From Thermoanaerobacterium butyriciformans (GTDB lineage Bacteria; Bacillota; Thermoanaerobacteria; Thermoanaerobacterales; Thermoanaerobacteraceae), in contig NZ_JAGGLT010000030.1 of assembly GCF_017874545.1 (NCBI RefSeq), forward strand, positions 1 to 43,344: 43,344 nucleotides of DNA, in the 5' to 3' direction. Within the stretch, counting starts at the first letter, position 1. Each line of letters begins with the position of its first letter. Position numbers and translations under genes: made by a program. A model generated the notes under the pieces. The model was not told where the DNA came from. It ran no database searches and was given only the letters and a program-made list of their open reading frames with translations. Of this stretch, positions 17,096 to 26,611 are shown piece by piece.

Positions 17096-17132
17096 TTAAA
17101 AAACCTTCTTAATCAATTAAATATTAGTTTAA

Positions 17133-18395
17133 TTATCTTTTTAAGTTAACCAGATCTTGCAATATCTCGTCAGATGTAGTTATTACCTTTGCATTTGCCT
17201 CAAAGCCTCTTTGTGTTGTAATCATATTAGCAAATTCATTAGCAAGATCAACATTTGACATTTCAAGTGTTCCAGGATTTATAGTGCCTCTAGTTCCAGT
17301 ATTTGCAGCGCCAATCATGGGATCGCCAGAATTTACCGTGTTTATAAACATTGTATTGCCTACCTTTTCTAAACCTTGCGTATTTTGGAAATCAGCCAGT
17401 GCTATTTGACCAATCACTTGTCTTCTGCCATTTGAGTAAATCCCGCTTACCACTCCATACTGGTCTATATTTATACTTTCTATTGAACCGGCTTCATTTC
17501 CATCTTTACTTAATTCTTGTATATTTGTTGAATCAGAATACATGGTAAGATTTGAAAGATCTATTGTTATATTCGTTCCATCTCCTAAAGTCGCATTTGT
17601 ATTGCTAATCGGTAATGATGATACATTAACCGAGAAAATACTTGCTGCTGGATCTATTATCAATCCATTTGAATCAAATTGTATTGTCCCTATAGCAACT
17701 GGAGATGATGACAAGTCATTGCCATCAAAGTTTGTTATTTCAGCGCTCCAATTTCCTGCATTATCTTGTTTAGTAAATTGAATCGTTGCTACATGGCTTC
17801 CGCCTTGTGAATCATATATAGTGACATTATAGCTTACTGAGCTTCCAATACTTGTACTTGCATTGAGATTTCCACCTAATTGGATTGATTTAGTAGACGA
17901 AGGTGATGTACTTGACCAATTTTTAATGCTTATTGGTGACAAATTGCCAGTGTCTGTATTTACCGTTTTTCCATCTTGAGAAATCCAACCCATTACTTTA
18001 TATCCATCTGGTGTCACAAGATCACCATTTGAGTCAAAGAAAAAATTTCCTGCTCTTGTATATAAATTTGCACCACCATTATTGACTATAAAAAATCCAT
18101 TGCCATCTATTGATAAATCTGTTGGATTGTCTGTTCTTTGTGCACCACCATTTGTAAACAAAGTATCTATCGATGCTATAGCAACACCAAGACCAACTTG
18201 CTGAGGATTTGTACCTCCTCCGTTATCTTGTGGTGCTGATGCTCCTTTTATTGTTTGACTGAATATCTCTTTAAATGTCATTCTGCTTGCCTTATAACCA
18301 ACAGTATTTACATTAGCAATATTGTTGCCTATAACATCCATTTCAGCTTGATGCGCTTTTAAACCGGACACTGCTGAGTACATTGACCTTAACAT
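17133..18395 (-). CDS. flgE: Flagellar hook protein FlgE
   Basis: A 420-residue hook protein of the FlgE/F/G family. The N-terminal rod/hook motif is LRSMYSAVSGLKAHQAEMDVIGNNIANVNTVGYK, the central D1/D2 region is rich in Ser, Thr, Asn and Gly, and the C-terminal coiled segment has NVDLANEFANMITTQRGFEANAKVI. It is exported through the FlhA/FlhB gate and capped by FlgD. The ATG follows TAGGAGG. It lies directly after flgD, and a short AT-rich inverted repeat (AATTAAA/TTTAATT) sits in the 37 bp before flbD. Confidence 0.96.
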   Translation of the reverse strand: MLRSMYSAVSGLKAHQAEMDVIGNNIANVNTVGYKASRMTFKEIFSQTIKGASAPQDNGGGTNPQQVGLGVAIASIDTLFTNGGAQRTDNPTDLSIDGNGFFIVNNGGANLYTRAGNFFFDSNGDLVTPDGYKVMGWISQDGKTVNTDTGNLSPISIKNWSSTSPSSTKSIQLGGNLNASTSIGSSVSYNVTIYDSQGGSHVATIQFTKQDNAGNWSAEITNFDGNDLSSSPVAIGTIQFDSNGLIIDPAASIFSVNVSSLPISNTNATLGDGTNITIDLSNLTMYSDSTNIQELSKDGNEAGSIESINIDQYGVVSGIYSNGRRQVIGQIALADFQNTQGLEKVGNTMFINTVNSGDPMIGAANTGTRGTINPGTLEMSNVDLANEFANMITTQRGFEANAKVITTSDEILQDLVNLKR

Positions 18396-18425
18396 GATTA
18401 TTCCTCCTATCTCTATATTTCAATT

Positions 18426-18833
18426 TTATTGTTCTGACACGGAAGTGACTGAATCTAATGGGATATATGATCCCTGAACTTCTAAATAATAATTACTTCC
18501 ATCAAATTTAACTACATCAACTTTTCCAGTGATAGTTGAACTATTTCCATCTGTATCTATATTTGCAGAAATTGTTTTACCCAATAAACTATAGGCTTTA
18601 ACCGCATTAAAGCTGCTATTTAAGTTTAGCATCTGCTCTAAAGCTGAAAATTGTGCCATCTGCGCAATAAATTCTTTATCGTCCATAGGATTTAACGGAT
18701 CTTGATTTTCCAGCTGAGTGACAAGAAGCTGTAAATATTCATCTTTACCTAATTCTGAACTTGGATTTGTAACCTTTGTTCCATCAGTATATGTATTTAT
18801 GTAGCTATTATCGTAATTCGTATTTATTGCCAT
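18426..18833 (-). CDS. flgD: Hook cap/assembly protein FlgD
   Basis: A short FlgD of about 135 residues. It keeps the conserved N-terminal signature ELGKDEYLQLLVTQLENQDPLNPMDDKEFIAQMAQFSALEQM, which recruits it as the hook scaffold. The C-terminus is only a small beta segment, as in Bacillus-type short FlgD proteins. The longest open frame starts at 18860, but that start lies upstream of AAAGGAGGTGATAG. The ATG at 18833 follows this site at correct spacing, giving MAINTNYDNS. Confidence 0.95.
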   Translation of the reverse strand: MAINTNYDNSYINTYTDGTKVTNPSSELGKDEYLQLLVTQLENQDPLNPMDDKEFIAQMAQFSALEQMLNLNSSFNAVKAYSLLGKTISANIDTDGNSSTITGKVDVVKFDGSNYYLEVQGSYIPLDSVTSVSEQ

Positions 18834-18846
18834 TCTATCACCTCCT

Positions 18847-20169
18847 TTATACAACCACATCTACGTGACCGTTGGATACAGTATTGACTATTGAAAAGCT
18901 ACCTGATTCCAGCTCTGTAGTTTCATAATCGTCATAATTAATCCTTATTCTATTGTTATTTTGATTTTTGTATTTTTCGCCGCTATTTTCCTGTCCGCTG
19001 TACTGTGATGTAAATTGCATATTTCTATCGATAGATACATTAAAGCTGTCAATTTTTATACCTTTTGACTCCAACTGACTATTAAGTACATTTAAATTTG
19101 CTTCAATTTGATGCTTAACTTTTTCATTGTCGGTTAAAATATTTGCCGTTAAACTTCCATTCACAGATTTTATGTCGATCTCCATATTACCTAAAAAATC
19201 AGGTTTAAGTTGAATCTTTATGTTTGACTCGGTATCTGATTTTGTTATGTTAACATTTTTCACAATTTGGTCAATTATGTCCGTTGTTTGTATAGGACTT
19301 TTAGCATCTAAAATCTTTTCAGTGTTTACAGTTAGTTGCTTATTTTGATTATCACTTAAAACAATAATGTTGTCAGGTTTTAAATCAATTATTTTACTGT
19401 CTTTTGCCAGATCAATTTTGCTATCGAGTTTTTTGGATATATTTTGATTTTTATCAGTTACAAGGTTATCAACATTTTCACCATTATTATCATTTTGATT
19501 TTTACTCTGGTCTCCTTTTTGATTTAAATTTTCATCTTTTAAATTATTGTCGGTTTTTGCAGTTAGGCCATTTATATTTGCATTTTTTTCATTATTGTTT
19601 GCCTCTGTATTTGTATTCTTACTATCACTGCCAGCTACAATTTGCTGTTTTAAATCATCACTATTCGCGCTTAACTTCAAGTTGATATTATCGTCTTTAT
19701 CTGCATCATTGGAATCAACTGTAATTGTCATATTCTCCATATTGCTATTTTTTAATAAACTTAAAATATCTTTTGAATCAATATTTAAACCAAACTTTTC
19801 ATTCAATATTTTAGTAATCGTATTTACCAAGTATTGCATACTGATTTCATCTTTGGTTTGACTGTTCTGAATTGCACTACACAATTGGTTTATAATGCTT
19901 TCTTCTAATGGTTGCAAATTCGATTGAGTTATAGCTTTGTCGATAGTTAAATTATTGTTTATTAAATTCAAAATCATATTTATTATATCGGATAATTGTT
20001 TGATGTTTATTGTTTCTTTTTCATTGCTATTAAAACTTTTATTTTCATCTTTACTTCTATTTTGAACGACTTTAATAAAGCTTTTAAAATCTGAGACTTT
20101 TTTGTTCATAGATTTATCATTACTTTTTGATGGCATAATTCCATTTAAAATGTTCATAACTCGTATCAC
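18847..20169 (-). CDS. fliK: Flagellar hook-length control protein FliK
   Basis: A 440-residue secreted ruler protein. The first 270 residues are low-complexity and rich in Asn, Lys, Asp, Ser and Gln (NNNEKNANINGLTAKTDNN and similar), probably unfolded during export. The C-terminal Flg_hook domain (about 300-390) reads IQLKPDFLGNMEIDIKSVNGSLTANILTDNE, then INVLNSQLES-like helices; this part contacts FlhB to switch substrate class. A GTG at 20169 is 8 bp after GGAG and is chosen; an ATG at 20157 is the alternative. N-terminal repeats in this family diverge fast, so the call rests on the C-domain and position. Confidence 0.9.
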   Translation of the reverse strand: MIRVMNILNGIMPSKSNDKSMNKKVSDFKSFIKVVQNRSKDENKSFNSNEKETINIKQLSDIINMILNLINNNLTIDKAITQSNLQPLEESIINQLCSAIQNSQTKDEISMQYLVNTITKILNEKFGLNIDSKDILSLLKNSNMENMTITVDSNDADKDDNINLKLSANSDDLKQQIVAGSDSKNTNTEANNNEKNANINGLTAKTDNNLKDENLNQKGDQSKNQNDNNGENVDNLVTDKNQNISKKLDSKIDLAKDSKIIDLKPDNIIVLSDNQNKQLTVNTEKILDAKSPIQTTDIIDQIVKNVNITKSDTESNIKIQLKPDFLGNMEIDIKSVNGSLTANILTDNEKVKHQIEANLNVLNSQLESKGIKIDSFNVSIDRNMQFTSQYSGQENSGEKYKNQNNNRIRINYDDYETTELESGSFSIVNTVSNGHVDVVV

Positions 20170-20184
20170 TTGATCATCTCCTTT

Positions 20185-20766
20185 CTATGGCGTAGTAGAA
20201 GCATTTGTATAAAGTATCTTCGTTATATCTGCAGCTTTTTTGGGATCTAACTGTTCAAGTATTTTAGATGCATTGTCCTTATTCATATTGCTTAAAATAC
20301 CTATTAAAACATTGTTGTCCGTTATTTGGTTCAATATATTTGCTGCATTTTGTGGGTCCATATTCTCATAATAAGTAGCCAAAGTCTTTAAATCAGTCTT
20401 TTTCGCATTTGACTGCACTTTTAAACTATTTATCTCATCTTGCTGTTTTTGAAGCTGTGATTTCAATGCATCAATCTGTTTTTGTTTATCACTTAAACTC
20501 GCTTCCGCATTTTGTAATTCTTTTTGTTTTGTATTAAGTTCACTAGTCAACTTTTTCAGCTCATCAGCATAATTAGTTGTTGGTTTAACCTGTATTAAGC
20601 CTTTTAATATCGGTATATTGCTTAAATATTTTAAAGTATGACTGCTGATTCCACCAATATTAAAATAGAATAACAAGCCAACAACTAGAATTATAAAAAT
20701 TGCAATAAAAATAATTATACTTAATCTTAGCGGTCTTTTCTCATTTCCAGTTTCTTCTTTTTCCAT
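20185..20766 (-). CDS. MotE/YlxF-like membrane protein with MgtE N-terminal domain
   Basis: A 193-residue protein with one N-terminal transmembrane helix (about 14-37). A long coiled coil follows (about 68-120, ELKKLTSELNTKQKELQNAEAS and onward), then a C-terminal MgtE_N/MotE-like domain (YYENMDPQNAANILNQITD, EQLDPKKAADITKIL). In Bacillus the equivalent gene ylxF lies between fliJ and fliK. In alphaproteobacteria MotE chaperones the stator protein MotC. A similar membrane-anchored chaperone or scaffold role in the basal body is inferred, not shown. The ATG follows TAGGAGG and lies 3 bp after fliJ. Confidence 0.85.
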   Translation of the reverse strand: MEKEETGNEKRPLRLSIIIFIAIFIILVVGLLFYFNIGGISSHTLKYLSNIPILKGLIQVKPTTNYADELKKLTSELNTKQKELQNAEASLSDKQKQIDALKSQLQKQQDEINSLKVQSNAKKTDLKTLATYYENMDPQNAANILNQITDNNVLIGILSNMNKDNASKILEQLDPKKAADITKILYTNASTTP

Positions 20767-20769
20767 CGA

Positions 20770-21222
20770 TTAACCTCCTAAAGTAGACCTAGCAACTTTA
20801 TATGATATTTGTTCATCGATAATTGAATTTTGCTCTAACAATGACTGATATTTATACTCTTCATATTTTTTTTCTTTTAAATTTTCAAGTGCTTCTTTTT
20901 CCTTACTAACATCACTTAGCTTTCGTCTTTCTTTCTCGATTTCATTCTCTAAAGCTTTCAAAATTTCATTTTGCTCATTATATTTTTCGTACAATGTCTC
21001 CAAATATAAATTAAATTGTTTTAAATTCATTATAGATATGCCCATCACAGCATTCATTTCATTTTTCTCAAGTGTCTCATTTATTTTAATAAGAATTTCA
21101 TTGAGTTTATTTTTTTGTAATTCATATTTTGAAATTAACAGTGCCAATTTTTCTTTTTCCATCTTTTGCTTTTGCTCTTTGATATTAAGTACAGTTTCCA
21201 ATGAATATCTAAATTTTTTCAC
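20770..21222 (-). CDS. fliJ: Flagellar export chaperone FliJ
   Basis: A 150-residue, almost wholly alpha-helical coiled-coil protein. It begins KKFRYSLETVLNIKEQKQKMEKEKLA, the usual FliJ start, and continues as Lys/Glu/Leu-rich heptads. FliJ sits in the FliI hexamer like the gamma subunit of F1-ATPase and helps feed export substrates. It starts with GTG at 21222 behind AGGTGA, 4 bp after fliI. Sequence conservation in this family is low; the order fliH-fliI-fliJ supports it. Confidence 0.92.
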   Translation of the reverse strand: MKKFRYSLETVLNIKEQKQKMEKEKLALLISKYELQKNKLNEILIKINETLEKNEMNAVMGISIMNLKQFNLYLETLYEKYNEQNEILKALENEIEKERRKLSDVSKEKEALENLKEKKYEEYKYQSLLEQNSIIDEQISYKVARSTLGG

Positions 21223-21226
21223 GTTA

Positions 21227-22543
21227 TCACCTGTTTAAAATATTTTTTAGCATATTAAGTTCATCTTCAAAGTTATAATTTTCGTCTGTATTCTGTTTTA
21301 TATAATTTATCATATCGTCGTGTAATGAAATTGCTTCATCTATTTTGGGATTACTCCCCTTTGCATAAGCACCTATATTAATTAAATCTTCTGATTCCTC
21401 ATAAACTGATAATATACTTTTAAATTTCGAAGACAAATTTTTGTGTTCGTCTGATACAATATCATTCATAACTCTGCTAATACTTGCTAAAATATCAATT
21501 GCAGGATATTGCCCTTTATTTGCAAGTTTTCTTGACAAAACTACATGTCCATCTAATATGCCTCTGACAGCATCTGTTATTGGTTCATTTAAATCATCGC
21601 CGTCTACCAAAACTGTATACAGGGCTGTTATAGAGCCATTTTTTGCAGAGCCTGCCCTTTCTAATAACTTAGGAAGAACTGAAAAAACTGAAGGTGTATA
21701 ACCTCTTGAAACAGGAGCTTCACCGATAGACAACCCTATTTCTCTCTGTGCCATAGCAAATCTAGTAACAGAATCCATCATAAATAAAACATCAAGCCCT
21801 TGGTCTCTGAAATATTCTGCAATAGATGTGGCAGTCATTGCACCTTTAACCCTCATTAATGCTGGTGTATCAGATGTCGATACTACTAAAATCGATCTTT
21901 TTAAACCGTCTTCACCTAAGTCTTTCTCAATAAACTCATTTACTTCTCTTCCTCTTTCACCAATTAAAGCAATTACATTAATATCAGATTTGGCATTCCT
22001 GGCTATCATTCCAAGTAGAGTACTTTTTCCTACGCCACTACCAGCAAAAATACCTATTCTCTGTCCTTTACCACATGTAAGCAAACCATCTATCGCTTTT
22101 ATGCCAAGAGGCATCACTTCTCTTATTCTCTTTCTCTCAATGGGATTCGGTGGAACATTATTAGTACTTACAAGTTTCTTAAATTTTATAGGCCCTTTCC
22201 CATCAATTGGATTGCCTAATGCATCTATAACTCTTCCCAGCAACTCTTCTCCAACACCTATCTTTAATTTTTGTCCTGTAGATATAACGCTATTTCCAGG
22301 CCCTATGCCATCCATATCTCCTAAAGGCATCAAATAAACTTTATCATCTTTAAATCCCATCACTTCAGCATAAATTGTATTTCCGTTTATAGACTTTATT
22401 TCACAAACATCTCCAACATTAGATATTGGACCAATACTTTCTATCGTCAAACCAACAACCTGACTTACTTTTCCATAATACTTTATAAAGCTTTTGTCTC
22501 GTAAAACCGTCTTATATCTTTCAAAAAAATTATTACTGATCAT
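21227..22543 (-). CDS. fliI: Flagellum-specific export ATPase FliI
   Basis: A 438-residue ATPase related to the F1 beta subunit that energises flagellar protein export. Walker A GSGVGKST is at 168-175, followed by IGERGREVNEF, a Walker B-like VLFMMDSVTRFAMAQREI, and the family stretch PPSRGYTPSVFSVLPKLLERAG (here starting APVSRGY). Its N-terminal beta domain covers about 1-95. It starts with ATG and overlaps the end of fliH by 11 bp. No catalytic element is missing. Confidence 0.98.
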   Translation of the reverse strand: MISNNFFERYKTVLRDKSFIKYYGKVSQVVGLTIESIGPISNVGDVCEIKSINGNTIYAEVMGFKDDKVYLMPLGDMDGIGPGNSVISTGQKLKIGVGEELLGRVIDALGNPIDGKGPIKFKKLVSTNNVPPNPIERKRIREVMPLGIKAIDGLLTCGKGQRIGIFAGSGVGKSTLLGMIARNAKSDINVIALIGERGREVNEFIEKDLGEDGLKRSILVVSTSDTPALMRVKGAMTATSIAEYFRDQGLDVLFMMDSVTRFAMAQREIGLSIGEAPVSRGYTPSVFSVLPKLLERAGSAKNGSITALYTVLVDGDDLNEPITDAVRGILDGHVVLSRKLANKGQYPAIDILASISRVMNDIVSDEHKNLSSKFKSILSVYEESEDLINIGAYAKGSNPKIDEAISLHDDMINYIKQNTDENYNFEDELNMLKNILNR

Positions 22544-23300
22544 TTAAAACACCTTTTAGTGCATCTTTTAAACTTTCTAATTGCGTCTTTAAACCTGAGT
22601 CAATCATTCCTGACGGAGTCTGAATAATACAATCGAACTTATCTAACGATACATCTCTTACTATATTAATATCATCAATGAATTTTAAATTTTTTAATAC
22701 TTTGTCTTTATTTTTAATCAGGAATTCGTAATCTTCCTCACTTACTCTGACTGTTACTGTACTTGAGGCTTCGTAATTTTCCAATCCCTTTTTCACAAGG
22801 TTAATGACTAAATCTCTATTTTCTTCCATATTTATATCAATTATCTTTTTCACACAATAAATTATAGTTGAAACAATATCACTCTCTACTTCTTTTTGTA
22901 AATTTTTTTTCTCATCTAATATCATTTCTTTTATCTCTCTTGCTTCCTTAAGTATAGAAGAAGTTCTATCTTTGCCTTCATCTATCCCTTTATTTAGGCC
23001 TTCTTTATAGCCCCTATCAAACCCTTCTTTATAACCAACTCGCTTTGCATTTTCCTTTATTTCTTCTGCTATATTTTTTGCATTATTTATCAGCTTTTCT
23101 GCCTCATCCTTAGCAGATTTAATAATATCATCCTGAATAATGCTAATCTTCTCAAGTTTCTTCTTAAATTCTATATATTGTATAGAGTCATTATCATTAA
23201 TCTTATCATTTGATAAATTATTTAATTTTTTAATATGAGGCTTTTCAATAACAACAGGTGATGAATTTATACAATCCTTATTCTTTAATATCCTATACAA
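22533..23300 (-). CDS. fliH: Flagellar assembly protein FliH (FliI regulator)
   Basis: A 255-residue FliH, the negative regulator and stator-like partner of the FliI ATPase. It has a variable N-terminus, a long helical stretch with glycine heptads (about residues 85-110, AKRVGYKEGFDRGYKEGLNKGIDEGK, the GxxxG repeats typical of FliH), and a C-terminal domain like the ATP synthase delta subunit. It starts with TTG at 23300; GGAGG lies about 11 bp upstream, inside the end of fliG. It overlaps fliG by 8 bp and fliI by 11 bp, which suggests strong coupling. Confidence 0.93.
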   Translation of the reverse strand: MYRILKNKDCINSSPVVIEKPHIKKLNNLSNDKINDNDSIQYIEFKKKLEKISIIQDDIIKSAKDEAEKLINNAKNIAEEIKENAKRVGYKEGFDRGYKEGLNKGIDEGKDRTSSILKEAREIKEMILDEKKNLQKEVESDIVSTIIYCVKKIIDINMEENRDLVINLVKKGLENYEASSTVTVRVSEEDYEFLIKNKDKVLKNLKFIDDINIVRDVSLDKFDCIIQTPSGMIDSGLKTQLESLKDALKGVLNDQ

Positions 23301-24315
23301 TTATTTCATCGCCTCCGCCTCTAGATATAACTATTTCCCCTGCTTCTTCTAATCGTCTTATGATATTTACAACTTTTTGCTGTGCTTCTTCAACATCTTT
23401 TAATCTAACTGGGCCCATGTATTGAATGTCCTCTTTAATCATGTCTGCCAATCTCTTTGACATGTTGCTGTAAATAACCCTTTGAACTTCTTCGTTAGAT
23501 CCTTTAAGTGCCAGTGCAATATTGTGATTGTCTACTTCTCTCAAGACTCTCTGTATTGAACGATTATCTAACGTTATAATATCTTCAAATACAAACATGC
23601 GCTTTTTAATTTCTTCTACAAGCTCAATGTCTTTAGTTTCAAGTGTATCAATAATATTTTTCTCTGTAGAGCGATCAACCGCATTTAAAATATCCACTAT
23701 CGTCTGTATGCCACCTGTTGATGTGTAATCTTGTGTGACTAAAGATGACAATTTCTTTTCTAAAATTCGTTCAACTTCCTTTACAATTTCAGGCGATGTA
23801 GCTTCCATTTTTGCAATTCTCATAGCCACATCAGACTGAATATTTTCAGGAAGCGATGATAATATAACACCAGCCTGTTGAGGTTTTAGATATGATAGTA
23901 TCATCGCTATTGTCTGCGGATGTTCGTTTTGTATAAAACTTAATATTTGAGATGGATCTGCACGTCTCACAAAATCAAAAGGTCTAACCTTCAATGTCGA
24001 AGTAAGCTTATTAATAATTTCTAAAGCCTGTTGAGATCCCAATGCTTTCTCTAAAATTTCTTTAGCATAGTCTATGCCACCTTCTATAATATACTCCTGT
24101 GCTATACACATATTATAAAAGTCATCCAAAATCCTATCTTTTTCTTCAGGAGATATGTTCCTGATATTAGCAATCTCCAATGTTAACTGTTCTATTTCCT
24201 CTTCTTTTAAATGTTTATATATTTGTGCTGCTGTAGCTGGTCCTAAAGCAATTAAAAGCATAGCACATTTCTGTTTACCTGTGATAGAACTTCTTGCCAA
24301 AGTAGACACCACCAT
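23293..24315 (-). CDS. fliG: Flagellar motor switch protein FliG
   Basis: A 340-residue FliG linking the MS ring (FliF) to the C-ring and the stators. The N-terminal domain has TGKQKCAMLLIALGPATAAQIYKHL. The middle domain has the EHPQTIA motif (NEHPQTIAMILSYLKPQQAG). The C-terminal torque helix has NMSKRLADMIKEDIQYMGPVRLKDVEEAQQ, with charged residues. The ATG at 24315 begins 1 bp after the fliF stop. AGGA touches this ATG, and a GTG two codons later (24309) is better spaced, so the start could shift by two residues. Confidence 0.97.
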   Translation of the reverse strand: MVVSTLARSSITGKQKCAMLLIALGPATAAQIYKHLKEEEIEQLTLEIANIRNISPEEKDRILDDFYNMCIAQEYIIEGGIDYAKEILEKALGSQQALEIINKLTSTLKVRPFDFVRRADPSQILSFIQNEHPQTIAMILSYLKPQQAGVILSSLPENIQSDVAMRIAKMEATSPEIVKEVERILEKKLSSLVTQDYTSTGGIQTIVDILNAVDRSTEKNIIDTLETKDIELVEEIKKRMFVFEDIITLDNRSIQRVLREVDNHNIALALKGSNEEVQRVIYSNMSKRLADMIKEDIQYMGPVRLKDVEEAQQKVVNIIRRLEEAGEIVISRGGGDEIIV

Positions 24316-24316
24316 C

Positions 24317-25837
24317 CTATTCTTCGTTGAGCCAAGTTCTGATTAATTGTGCAACTATATCTGGCTTTTGCTTTATAAATTTTTCTATTTGTTTCCTCTT
24401 TTCATCTCTTTCATCAGTATGTATTTCTATATCTTCTATATTTTCTATAGGTTCTGCCATCGATAAAGCTTCTTCTAATTTGCCATTAGAAATTGTCTCT
24501 TTGTTTCTCTTTTTCATAACATAGAAAGCACCTCCTGCTAAAAGCAACGCACCTAATATTATTAACCATACGTATGGGAATGATTGCTTTTGAGTATTTT
24601 TCATCTGATTCAATAAATCGTTATTAAATTTTATCCCCATGACGGAAACAGATACGTTCTTGCCTCCAGCAGCATTTGATACAAGATCTGTAAGCTGCTG
24701 TTTCATTGTAGGGCTTAAATTATTGTTGTTTACTACTACACTCAATGATATATTCTGTATTTTCCCTTGAGCTGACGTAAGAGTAGTTTTTATTTGATTA
24801 ATCTCGTAATTTATTGTTGTATCTGTTTTGCTATAATTTGAATTACCATTGTTTTGAGTCGTGTATGTTGTATTACCAGGAGGATTATTAGTTGCCGTAC
24901 CAGCCGGTGCACCATTGCTGGAACCATTAGCTATCTCTTTTATAGTCTGTGTGCTTCTTATGATTCCATTGTTATCAATTACTGGCTGCCATTCTACTTT
25001 GTCTTGCACTTGTTTATCAAAATTCAAATTAACACTGGCTCTTACGATTACATTTCCGGGGCCAAAAACTTGTTCCAAAAGCGATTGAATATTATTCTGC
25101 AAATCATTTTGAACCTTTATCTGAAGAGCGTATTGAGAACTTGCACCATCAAGTGAATTATCATTTTGAGCCACTAAAACTTTTCCGTTCCCATCAATAA
25201 TAGTTACTTTGTCTGGCTTTAGTCCTTCAACACTTTTTGATACAAAGTTTGTTATTCCAGTGATTTGCTGATTTGTTAATGTAACACCCGGCTTTAACTG
25301 TAACATTACAGCCGCTGTTGATGAATTATCATTATTCGACAATACAAAATTGTTTTCATCTGGAACTACTATATTTACTTTTGCATCTTGGACACCATCA
25401 ATTGTCTTTAATGTATTCTGTATTTCATTTTGTACAAAATAAATGTATTTTTCTTTTCTCTCCTGATCCGTTGTAGCCAACGAATTATTCATTGCATCGC
25501 TAAAACTAAAACCATCTTGCGGAATTCCCTCTGTTGCAAGTTGCATTCGCGCTTCGTCTTTATATTGAGCAGGAACTAATATTGTGCTTCCGTTTCCTTC
25601 GATTTTGTATGGAATTTTCAATTCATTTTTTAACTTATCAACCACTGCGCCGGCATCTTTAACACTTAAATCAGAGTATAAAACTTCGTAGTTAGGTTTA
25701 TTAATAATATATACTAATAATGCTATACTACTAATTAATAATAATGATATTATTCCAATCTGTATTTTTTGTTTTTTATCAAATTTGTTCCAAAAATTAT
25801 TGATTTGGCTTCTTATATTGTTTATAAAAGCAGGCAT
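24317..25837 (-). CDS. fliF: Flagellar MS-ring protein FliF
   Basis: A FliF of about 506 residues that forms the membrane MS ring. The first transmembrane helix is at about 26-46 (IQIGIISLLLISSIALLVYII). Ring-building motifs follow (YEVLYSDLSVKDAGAVVDKL, the family signature). A Ser/Asn/Gly/Thr-rich spacer with NGAPAGTATNNPPGNTTYTTQ (about 305-335) precedes the second transmembrane helix (about 425-445), and a FliG-binding tail ends RTWLNEE. The ATG at 25837 is spaced 5 bp from GAGGTG; an in-frame TTG at 25840 is closer to it. Confidence 0.97.
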   Translation of the reverse strand: MPAFINNIRSQINNFWNKFDKKQKIQIGIISLLLISSIALLVYIINKPNYEVLYSDLSVKDAGAVVDKLKNELKIPYKIEGNGSTILVPAQYKDEARMQLATEGIPQDGFSFSDAMNNSLATTDQERKEKYIYFVQNEIQNTLKTIDGVQDAKVNIVVPDENNFVLSNNDNSSTAAVMLQLKPGVTLTNQQITGITNFVSKSVEGLKPDKVTIIDGNGKVLVAQNDNSLDGASSQYALQIKVQNDLQNNIQSLLEQVFGPGNVIVRASVNLNFDKQVQDKVEWQPVIDNNGIIRSTQTIKEIANGSSNGAPAGTATNNPPGNTTYTTQNNGNSNYSKTDTTINYEINQIKTTLTSAQGKIQNISLSVVVNNNNLSPTMKQQLTDLVSNAAGGKNVSVSVMGIKFNNDLLNQMKNTQKQSFPYVWLIILGALLLAGGAFYVMKKRNKETISNGKLEEALSMAEPIENIEDIEIHTDERDEKRKQIEKFIKQKPDIVAQLIRTWLNEE

Positions 25838-25861
25838 CAATTCACCTCATCTCAAAAGGTA

Positions 25862-26149
25862 TTAAACCGGCATCCTCATTATCTCCTGATATGCATCAAG
25901 TACTTTATTTTTTATTTGTATTGTAAGCTCCAATGCAATGTCTGCTTTTGTCGCATCAATCATTACATTATGTATATCGTTGATATCGCCAGTAACCAGC
26001 ATCTGATCATCTTGCTGTGATTTGAGTTGTAAATTATTTACATCAGTAATTGCAGTTTTAAGAATATCTCCAAAAGAAGTAGAATTGTTTGTTGTGCTAG
26101 AAGCGCTAACGCCTCCTACTGAGTTTATTTGTGAAATAGGATTTATCAT
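25862..26149 (-). CDS. fliE: Flagellar hook-basal body protein FliE
   Basis: A 95-residue FliE that joins the MS ring to the rod and is the first exported substrate. The conserved second half, DINDIHNVMIDATKADIALELTIQIKNKVLDAYQEIMRMPV, is diagnostic. The N-terminal part is Ser/Thr/Asn-rich. The ATG follows AGGTGAGAAACA. It sits between flgC and fliF in the usual flgB-flgC-fliE order. Confidence 0.97.
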   Translation of the reverse strand: MINPISQINSVGGVSASSTTNNSTSFGDILKTAITDVNNLQLKSQQDDQMLVTGDINDIHNVMIDATKADIALELTIQIKNKVLDAYQEIMRMPV

Positions 26150-26159
26150 TGTTTCTCAC

Positions 26160-26609
26160 CTATGCCTTTCCGATTTCTAATGCTTTTTCTATCATTGACT
26201 TTGCAGAATTAACGGCTGTAACATTGGCCTCATATGCTCTTGTTGCTGATATCATATCAACCATTTCAGAAACAATATTGACATTAGGGTAATTTACATA
26301 ACCGGTATTATCTGCATCAGGATTTCCAGGATCATACACACGATTTAGTGGAGTATTATTGTCATCTACAATAGATACAACTTCAACACCATTTCCAGTT
26401 GCTTGTATTCCCTTTGCTTTATTAAGCATATCGCTAAAGCTGTTTTGATTATTAATCTCTTTCAATACAACAAGTTTTCTCCTGTACGGTCCACCACTAG
26501 ATGTCCTTGTTGTATCAACATTTGCAATGTTTTGAGAAATGACATCCATCCTCAATCTTTCGGCTGTAAGACCCGTAGCACTTATATCAATAGAATTTAG
26601 GAAGCTCAT
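26160..26609 (-). CDS. flgC: Flagellar proximal rod protein FlgC
   Basis: A 149-residue rod protein. The N-terminal motif [27 protein letters not shown] and the C-terminal [39 protein letters not shown] are both typical of FlgC. The ATG follows GGAGG at good spacing, and the gene starts 2 bp after flgB. It is exported by the type III gate and needs no signal peptide. Confidence 0.97.
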   Translation of the reverse strand: MSFLNSIDISATGLTAERLRMDVISQNIANVDTTRTSSGGPYRRKLVVLKEINNQNSFSDMLNKAKGIQATGNGVEVVSIVDDNNTPLNRVYDPGNPDADNTGYVNYPNVNIVSEMVDMISATRAYEANVTAVNSAKSMIEKALEIGKA

Positions 26610-26611
26610 TA

